Of a stretch of 64,000 bases of DNA, positions 57,636 through 64,000 are shown piece after piece. Under the pieces are notes generated by a model, which saw only the letters and a program-made list of their open reading frames with translations, had not been told where the DNA came from and searched no databases. The DNA comes from Centropus unirufus (lineage: Eukaryota > Chordata > Aves > Cuculiformes > Centropidae): assembly GCA_013397695.1 (NCBI GenBank), contig VYZI01000057.1:2719633-2783632 (forward strand). The letters are read 5' to 3'. Within the stretch, counting starts at the first letter, position 1; each line of letters opens with the position of its first letter. Position numbers and translations under genes: made by a program.

Positions 57636-57745
57636 AGAAAATCATAGATTTCTAGAGTTCAAACTTAGAAAGTGCCATGATTATTAAATTTAACCTTGTG
57701 TATTTTATAAACCAAAGTTTACATGCCAAAATATATTTTGTTTGC
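57636..57745 (-). mobile_element. Possible ancient CR1-like 3' end
   Basis: The run 'aatcatagatttctagagtt' and the following 'cttagaaagtgccatgatta' and 'aaatttaaccttgtgtattt' resemble the reverse complement of older amniote CR1 3' ends ('atcatagatttctagagtt', 'ccattatgatcatctagt'). It is much decayed and the match is from memory. It lies within or just past the MMRN1 3' UTR. Confidence 0.45.
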
Positions 57746-58494
57746 TCAGGAAGGAAAATCCAGCCGTGGCTTAAATGCTTCAAGCAACACCACCAAATCC
57801 ATTAAAATATTTTTCCCGTGACTAATTATATTCACTGCTAAACCTAAGCACCTTGTTTCTGCAGGTATCAGCACATAGCTTTTAAGTATTCCCTCGTGGG
57901 GTTTTTCTGCTAGATAAAAAACATGTTATCATAGTGATTACATAAAAAATCACGAATCCACTAAATGCTGGTATATCAAGCTATGTGGTGAATGGCATCA
58001 ATCAAAATGAAAAAGAAATATTTTTTTCCAAACAGCATATATACAAATGATCATCACTTGATGCAATGAGCTAAGTAGCAACTGAGCATTTGAGTCATCA
58101 AACTCTATCCATCTCCCTTGGCACAGACTCACGTTGTAAAGCAATAATTGAAACCAGCCCTGATTTGTCATGAGAAGTGATCTTCAGCTACGCTTTTGTG
58201 TAAGTATGTTTATGTAAAGTAAATGCAGAACGCAATTAGATTTGTCCTTCCCAGTCAGGCTTATATAATAAAGATGCTTATTTCCCCCCCAGTCTCCAAC
58301 CTGCTGTCTCTGTTTGTACTTGTAGATACGGCTACAGCCAAGAAGCTTCTTGGAGAGTCAGCACTTCAAGCACCATCACATTGGTTACTTTGAGAAACTC
58401 ACTGCTGTTAAAAAAAAACAAATATGTAATGGCAAAGATAAATTCATATGCAGGCTGCTTCGTTTGACAATAACTGTTTACATTTATGACTGAC

Positions 58495-58916
58495 TTAGGT
58501 ACGATACAACAGGTATCCACTAAAGGTGGTTACTGGTGGATACTTGGCTGGTATGGAGCCAGTTGCCAATCTGAGCCAGACTTCTTGACCATAGTTTAAC
58601 TCTAACAAAGCATTGCCAGTAATTACTCTGTCAGTGTACTTGTTACTATTAATATTTTCAGCCTGAAAAGTGAGTTTGTCTATTCCATCAATGACCAGAT
58701 ACCCAGAGGCACGTGGACTAAATGATTCAATGGTATATTCAAAAACATAGACCCCCAGATACGGAACATGGAACTTCCCCGTTGCTGGGGCAAATGAAGC
58801 TCCATAGTTGACGTCCAGATTGTTAAATCTGATGGGTCCGGGAGTTGTCATTCCAAAGGTATGAGAGGCAAAAAAAGCCACCATAGGTGCATATCTGTAT
58901 GACCCTTTTGAAAAAT
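58495..58916 (-). CDS. MMRN1: MMRN1 terminal coding exon: C1q domain and stop codon
   Basis: This exon encodes the C-terminal C1q domain of multimerin-1, a secreted EMILIN-family glycoprotein stored in platelet alpha-granules and endothelial cells that binds factor V; C1q heads trimerise and precede assembly into multimers (family knowledge). On the minus strand it follows an acceptor ending 'tctttccag' and begins with two bases (AT) that complete a codon started by G in the EGF exon, giving Asp. From that Asp, residues 2-11 read FSKGSYRYAP and the C1q fold follows to residue 140. Family signatures are visible: KFHVPYLGVYVFEY (aromatic/Pro/Gly/Tyr core), GQEVWLRL near the end, and the terminal FSGYLLYRT followed by TAA at 58495-58497. 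The module has no cysteine. The EGF exon just upstream argues for MMRN1 over MMRN2 or the EMILINs, which lack this arrangement. The methionine at codon 12 is internal, not a start. Confidence 0.95.
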
Positions 58917-60037
58917 CTGGAAAGACATAAAGAACAATTTCAAGTTATATTACATTGTAGTAAGGCAGCTCTGAGGATTCAGAAGACCAAAAGCAGCTTT
59001 TCTGGTTTCACATAACCTTAGTAGCTTGAGCAACCGAAGCGTAGTATTTCTGCATAAACACTGAGTTTTTCTATACTGTAGAAAAAGTAATTTTCTTCAC
59101 AATTAGCTCTAGGGGTACTCACAAAAGAATTATTTTAGAGACAACAAGGGACCTTTACATTTATCAATACTATGTTATCATTCAGAGAGCTGCTATTTTT
59201 CTTTCCCTGTCTCCTCAAGTTTTTCCCACCCCAGGATCTCTTTCATTGTTCATCTGCGTGTACTGAAGCCATCATTTTTTTTCCACACATCTTAGACAAA
59301 TACTGAAGAGGCTTAGCACTCCTGATGTTAAATGAGGGAATAAAAATATATGTTTTTCTCCTCAAGCTGAGCCTGCACACTATGATTCCCTGCCACTGTA
59401 TGAATGTTTTTATTCACTATTTGAATGCTGTTGTGAGTGAAAATCAGCCAAATGGCTGCTGAAGGCTGCATAAAATTCACATTCTACATGGCCTGGATAT
59501 AAATTATTTATTTGTTTTCTGGACTGAATAAGCACAGGTTCTGCTTTTCTTTTTTGAAATATTTTTTAAGGGCTGCATCCTCCACTGATGAAAATCAGAG
59601 GCATGGCTAAAATGATTCCTTAAGGCCAGAGTCCCACACATCATGGTCGCTACCAGAATTTATAGAACTTTTATGGCTATGCTGAAGATATTATGCCTCA
59701 GTGATGTGATTTTACCTCCCCCTTCAAATTCCATGATATCATATTGAAATACTTCTATTGCACACCCTCCCACTCTGTGCAATTCAGGAGGGAGCTTTCC
59801 AGCTATTATGGCTGATCCTAGACTAATTTAATCCCATCCTCTGGTCATATTAGAGAAAGACATCGAGCCCCACCCTTGGGGATTGATGTATACAGCACCA
59901 AAACACAGGACACTACTACCTGAGTTGGCACTCATTAAAGTGAAATGGGAGACCTTTGACCAGTAAATGCTCTCTAATTAGCCCGGGGCCAGAAGCCCAT
60001 ACTGCTAGCATATTGTACTACTAAATTCTTTACTTAC
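58917..60037 (-). other. MMRN1: MMRN1 last intron (between EGF and C1q exons)
   Basis: This 1,121-base phase-1 intron starts with GTAAGT (minus strand, from 60037) and ends with a pyrimidine-rich 'tgtctttccag'. It is AT-rich. No repeat family or further exon is recognised inside it. Confidence 0.9.
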
Positions 60038-60184
60038 CAACGCTCAGAGAATTGTCATTTACCAGCTTCTTACTGCAGTTGTGACCTCCAAAGGGGTGGC
60101 GACAAGCACAGATAAAACTCTCTCTGCTGTTGATACAGGTTCCTCCATTCTGGCATGGGGAGCTGATGCAAGCTGAATACTGCC
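60038..60184 (-). CDS. MMRN1: MMRN1 EGF-like domain exon
   Basis: This 147-base exon (49 codons, phase 1 at both ends) encodes one EGF-like module. The acceptor is a pyrimidine-rich tract ending 'ctgtcacag'; the donor is G|GTAAGT. The reading frame starts GQYSACISSPCQNGG and ends KLVNDNSLSV. Six cysteines have spacing C-x4-C-x5-C-x8-C-x1-C-x8-C, a canonical EGF pattern. There is no acidic calcium-binding motif before the first cysteine, so it is probably a non-calcium EGF. Between Cys3 and Cys4, C-I-N-S-R-E-S-F-I-C fits the Asp/Asn beta-hydroxylation pattern C-x-[DN]-x4-[FY]-x-C. The sixth cysteine sits in an N-C-S sequon. The domain separates the coiled-coil part of multimerin-1 from its C1q head. 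A second AG ('ggcag') six bases inside could serve as an acceptor, but would break the phase-1 symmetry typical of EGF exons. Confidence 0.94.
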
Positions 60185-63100
60185 CTGTGACAGAGAGGGA
60201 GGAAAAACAACAACCTCATTTGTAATGTCATTACAGTGGCAAGTTTTCAGTATTTTGGAAAATCTTTTTTGCCAGTTCATAAAGTCAGTGGAATTTCTCC
60301 TGAGGATCTGTGTGAAGGCCAGCTTCAGAACTTGTCCAAACTGTTCAGACCCTTTGTTAGTCCAGCCTCCATCTTTGCTTGAACACAGAATGCCCTCAGC
60401 TAGCCTCCAAGATACTTAGAATTATCTGTAAATGCTGATTTCTGCTTGTTTAAAAGGGACAAGTAAATTTAATAAGAGGAAAGATATTACAAATCTAACT
60501 TCTTTGGAGCACCTCACTCAACAAACTTTATGAGAACCATCAAAAGATTGGCATCTCTGAACACCTGTGATTTTAAAGTCGAAGAGACCCCAGTCAACAA
60601 AGACCAACATTTCCTTGGTCATTTCTTCCATCCTGTCTTCTTTAATCTAATGACCTCACTCTCCGCAATGTAAGTTTAAAGTCAGCAAAGCTTGGCTACA
60701 GCCAAACATCTGGTATTTCTCCTGCTGTTCCCTACACAAGTGTTTCCAGAATAAACTGCAGCATGGCGGCCCTAGAGGTGGCTCTCAGGACAGGTTCAGT
60801 CTGGAGGATAGTCTTTCCCATAGGGATATTGGGGGGGCTGAGAATCCACAGCCTGACATGGAGACCAGCAGTTCAGTCCACCCAGAACCAGCTGCTCACT
60901 TCCCTCTTCCAGCTGGTCACGGAGACTGTGGACTTTCTGCGCTGAGCCCCTCAAGCTGGTTCAGCCTCCTCCTTACCTTCTTGTATGGTAGCCCTCAGGC
61001 ACTACAGCAAACCAAGACACAAGTGAAAATCAGGCAGTCTGCAATCATGTGATTAAAGAAATATTTTCAATCAGCTAATTAATCTTTATTATGAATGAGG
61101 ACATGCCAAGAGGCTTGGAGCTGGCAATACTATAGGAGTCCTTCAGAAACATACAGCAAATCTTGGAAGAGTCTATACCGACCTGTCCAATGGTATTTTC
61201 TTTCCTTTTTTGGTGAGAAGAAATAAATAGTAATTTTCCTGCTGATTCAGGCAAATCTGAGCTTTATTTTGGTTCTGCTAGTGCAGGCACAGAAGGCTGC
61301 TCTTTTGTCTTTGGACAAAACTGGATTAACCTTGGGAATACCCAAGGGAATACCCAAGGGAATACCCAAGGATTTTGTATTGCTGGTGTACAAGATGGAC
61401 CGTTCTGCCTATGGCATTATTTATCCAGATATGCCACACCCATTTGCAGGATAATCTGGCTGCTGGTGATGCTATACAAACCACTTCTAGAACTTGTCCT
61501 TGCCCATAAATAACTGAATTCTAAGATATCTGACAAGATTTTTGTAAAATATTTGTTTACAGGAAACCCAAATTATATCAAAGAGATCTGGTTTTGCAGA
61601 TCACCCTCGATGAAGACATTCTTGCCTCTCTTCCTAACTCTGTGTGAGTTGGCCAGATCATGCCCAGCCAACAGGGAGAAATCTGTCAGGCTGGTGCTGC
61701 TGAGCTCTGGGACAGCGACTACTGAGTGTAATTGTATCACCGCTATGTGTTGTCATACCAGTTTGGGGTGAAGAATATTCAGGCCACATTAAAAATTAAC
61801 TATTGCCATGAAAAAAATCTGAATGCAAAGTATTCCCAAGCCTTGCAGTTCTGCTTTCGCTTGCTTTGGTTAAATAAACATCAGATGCTTTAGAAAATGA
61901 ACCTTTTCTCTGTCAGGAACTACTAGCAGAGTTCTGGAAAGCAAATTCCGTACAGTCTTGTGAAAGCAAATCTAGATTGGTAGGTGGGAACTGAAAAAAA
62001 CCTTTCATAAAAATGTCTATTTATTGCCCAGGAAATGTTAAACTCAATCTTCACATGGATATTTCAGTAATGCCCATAACTATCTTCAGGTTTTTATCAA
62101 GCATCTCACAGACTGCTGCATTAAGGCAAACTATTTCCATGACAAATTTTAGTTCAGTGAGTGGAATGTTAAAGCACATTGTACAGTTCCACTTGGATCT
62201 GCACTGATGGAGCATACGGGCTTAAAACCACAACAGTAATTCTTTTCACAGAAAATAATGTCCATCCCATAATGCCTGAAACACAGCAATTTGCGACTGT
62301 CATGACTGGGGTCACAGCAAGTGGACATGAGGAAATAATGTTTTTCTTCTCAGATAATAGTTTTGCTGCCCACTTAATTGAAGATATTTTTAACTCATTC
62401 TTAGCAAACATCCACAACACTTCACTTATGTTTACCAGGCATCCACATATTTACCAAGTAGGAAATCAGAAAAGGAAGGAAAACAGCTGATTGTGCTGAC
62501 TGTATCATATTCCCAAAATACAAAAGCTTTGTGTAAGAACACATCAGCCTCCCCGTTATTTGGCCTCTGCTTTTCATAAGCAAGAAGTCATTAGACAAAA
62601 CGGGAAAAGCGATGACTAAAAGGAAATGAAAATGAGATTGAGACTAGTGCTTTAACAGTCTTCTGAGGGGAGATTTTGCCTGAACTTAACCTTGGAGTAA
62701 AATCAAATTTGGAGATAGCTTTACATACAATAAATTACACCCCCAGGCAGAGCATTGCTTAACAGCAGCTGGGGAGTCTGCTTCGTTTGCTAAAACAGGG
62801 AGAAGCTGTGAAGACTTTGAAACAAGTTAGGTCTGTCAGGCTAAGGGGCAAGTGCCCTCGATCTCCACTGAGCAGGTAATCTCTGTGTAACTTCCATGTG
62901 GTCTTACAATGGAATGGGTTTGCTGTCTTTTCTGGCTGAGGCTGCCCCCTGCCCAGTGTTCTTTTTCTTGCTGAAGTGCTTTCCAAAATGCTATGTCTGC
63001 ATTCGCTATAAAGATGCCAAGAAGTTCAGATTAGGAAGGGGTTACTGCTATCCTGTACATATCCTGTCTTAAATTAATCTTTCACAACTTAATAGTGTAG

Positions 63101-63983
63101 ATGAGTAAAAGAAAGAGACTTTATAAATTAAATTAAAGGCTTAAATTGCAGCTAATAATAGCAGGGTATAAACTGAATGCAGTTGCTATTTACACTCAGT
63201 ATGGTAGCAGCGAGGAAAGCCAGTTAATGCTGAGTTTTGCTACTCTTCATGAGGGCAAGCAGCCAGAAGCTCTTTGGGGAAATAGACTTCTCATGCTGTA
63301 CAAACAAATCTTCATGCAAATAATGAAGCTCTGTCAGTATCTACTCAGGTCTTGTTTAGAAGCAAATAAAATAGTCAGCAATTTAATCATCTCCTTACAG
63401 CAAGAATCAACTACAGTGGTTCTATTTGGGAATGTGTGAGCAGGAAGTACCGTAACAAAATTTTCTCGATATTTATTTATCAGTAACTGTCTCTTGGGAA
63501 GACCTGGGAGCCTGAAGGAGGCTGGGAATCTACTAAAGCACGCTGCTTGCACAGGGTCAGACTGGCTGTCAGTCTACAATTATTAATCACCTCTGATTTA
63601 GTGTTTTTAGTTTGGCCTAGGTAAAAGCAATAAGAATTCTTAGTAGCCTAGATGTGACGAGTGCCAGGGAGCACTGCGAGAGGGGCAGAGCCATTTGGGC
63701 CAGCAGCCAGGAGCTGAGGGTGACAGCAGGGCAAGTGCCTCACCTGGAGAGGTGACAAAAACAGAATGGCAGGTTGCTCACTGCAACCTGGGTTAGTCAT
63801 AGCCCAGCATGACAAAAAGCCTGGGATTTTGGCTTGAATTGAAGCAAGAATTCCAGGTCTACGGACAGGGCCTAGGCCAGGATGCTCAGGGCAAGCAAGG
63901 CTATCAGTACCTTAGGGTCTGACAGGGAATTTGGGTATAAACGCTGTGTGTGGCAGTGCAAAAAAAAAAGCATAAAGACTCAC
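60185..63983 (-). other. MMRN1: MMRN1 penultimate intron in this window
   Basis: This intron of about 3.8 kb runs from GTGAGT (minus strand, from 63983) to 'ctgtcacag' just before the EGF exon. It contains a 12-bp tandem repeat at 61334-61369, a locally GC-richer stretch near 60763-61020, and another near 63655-63760. No additional MMRN1-like exon was seen. Open frames here (for example 60763-60945 plus and 62179-62490 plus) show no recognisable domain. Confidence 0.75.
61334..61369. repeat. 12-bp tandem repeat, three perfect copies
   Basis: The unit gggaatacccaa is repeated at 61334-61345, 61346-61357 and 61358-61369 with no mismatch, then GG. Each unit contains the inverted pair GGG...CCC. 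It lies in an MMRN1 intron. The absence of divergence suggests a recent expansion. Confidence 0.95.
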
Positions 63984-64000
63984 CTGTAGTGCTCTTGGGC
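63984..64000 (-). CDS. MMRN1: MMRN1 coding exon, 3' edge only (cut by window end)
   Basis: Only the last 17 bases of this exon are in the window. On the minus strand they end in a strong donor, ACAG|GTGAGT. In the frame needed by the EGF exon (one base left over, completing Gly with GG) they read PKSTT and then the split Gly, giving the junction STT-G-QYSAC. Phase match, donor quality and position 3.8 kb upstream of the EGF exon support this as the preceding MMRN1 exon. In the human gene that exon is the long one coding for the coiled-coil region (family knowledge), so most of the gene lies beyond position 64000. The fragment is too short for homology on its own; the call rests on splice phase and context. 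Confidence 0.75.

Larger units (their letters stand above)
57493..58494 (-). other. MMRN1: Probable MMRN1 3' UTR
   Basis: This is sequence immediately after the stop codon on the minus strand. It is AT-rich with no coding potential. Its length is an inference: the first canonical AATAAA met on the minus strand after the stop is at 57493-57498, about 1 kb downstream. Weaker variants (for example CATAAA near 58212 and TATAAA near 57711) lie nearer, so the true end could be earlier. If the distal site is used, the UTR includes the CR1-like relic at about 57636-57745. Confidence 0.4.

Noticed and set aside
1..58000. First exons of CCSER1, expected somewhere left of MMRN1
   Set aside because: No long CCSER1-like coding exon and no real CpG island promoter was found, so the gene probably starts beyond the left edge.
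58495..58884. Treating the C1q frame as a separate 129-aa gene starting at its first Met
   Set aside because: The frame continues upstream to a clean acceptor and joins the EGF exon in phase; the Met is internal to the conserved C1q start.
60059..60280. A 73-codon minus-strand frame across the EGF exon
   Set aside because: It is in a different frame from the six-cysteine EGF reading and runs through the splice acceptor.
1..64000. CRISPR arrays, operons, prophage or other prokaryotic systems
   Set aside because: Spliced vertebrate exons, CR1 repeats and the lack of dense coding sequence rule out a prokaryotic source.

Overview
The window is vertebrate, most likely avian, nuclear DNA. Supporting signs are AT-rich sequence with rare CpG, very few interspersed repeats (all recognisable ones are CR1 LINE remnants, one ending in the bird-type tail with repeated 'tgattctatgattct'), and exons flanked by consensus GT-AG splice sites. 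The species cannot be fixed from the sequence alone.

The only gene supported with confidence is the 3' end of MMRN1 (multimerin-1, EMILIN family), on the minus strand at the right edge. Reading the gene 5' to 3' (right to left): the last 17 bases of a coding exon cut by the window edge (63984-64000); a 3.8 kb intron; a 147-base exon for one EGF-like module (60038-60184); a 1.1 kb intron; and the terminal exon for the C1q domain with the stop codon (coding part 58495-58916). All junctions are phase 1 and join into one open frame. The 3' UTR runs leftward from 58494; its end is uncertain, with a possible AATAAA at 57493-57498.

The remaining 57-58 kb is downstream intergenic DNA. From memory of amniote gene order, MMRN1 lies between SNCA and CCSER1 in the same orientation as CCSER1, so this is probably MMRN1-CCSER1 spacer; no CCSER1 exon was recognised. 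It holds one well-preserved plus-strand CR1 copy (about 18246-18576), one minus-strand CR1 copy (about 35690-36215), a short CR1 tip (about 10077-10137), a possible older CR1 relic near the MMRN1 3' end (about 57636-57745), a 46-base assembly gap (13282-13327), several low-complexity tracts and a set of short, recent-looking tandem duplications. The open reading frames there look like chance frames: no family resemblance, no splice context, strong overlap between frames.

No new multi-gene system was found. The items worth a second look are small: candidate regulatory motifs in the spacer (a MAF/NF-E2-type palindrome, a CCAAT/E-box cluster, a TTGGCGCCAA palindrome), two hairpins, a 12-bp intronic tandem repeat, and an EGF module carrying both a beta-hydroxylation pattern and an overlapping N-glycosylation sequon.
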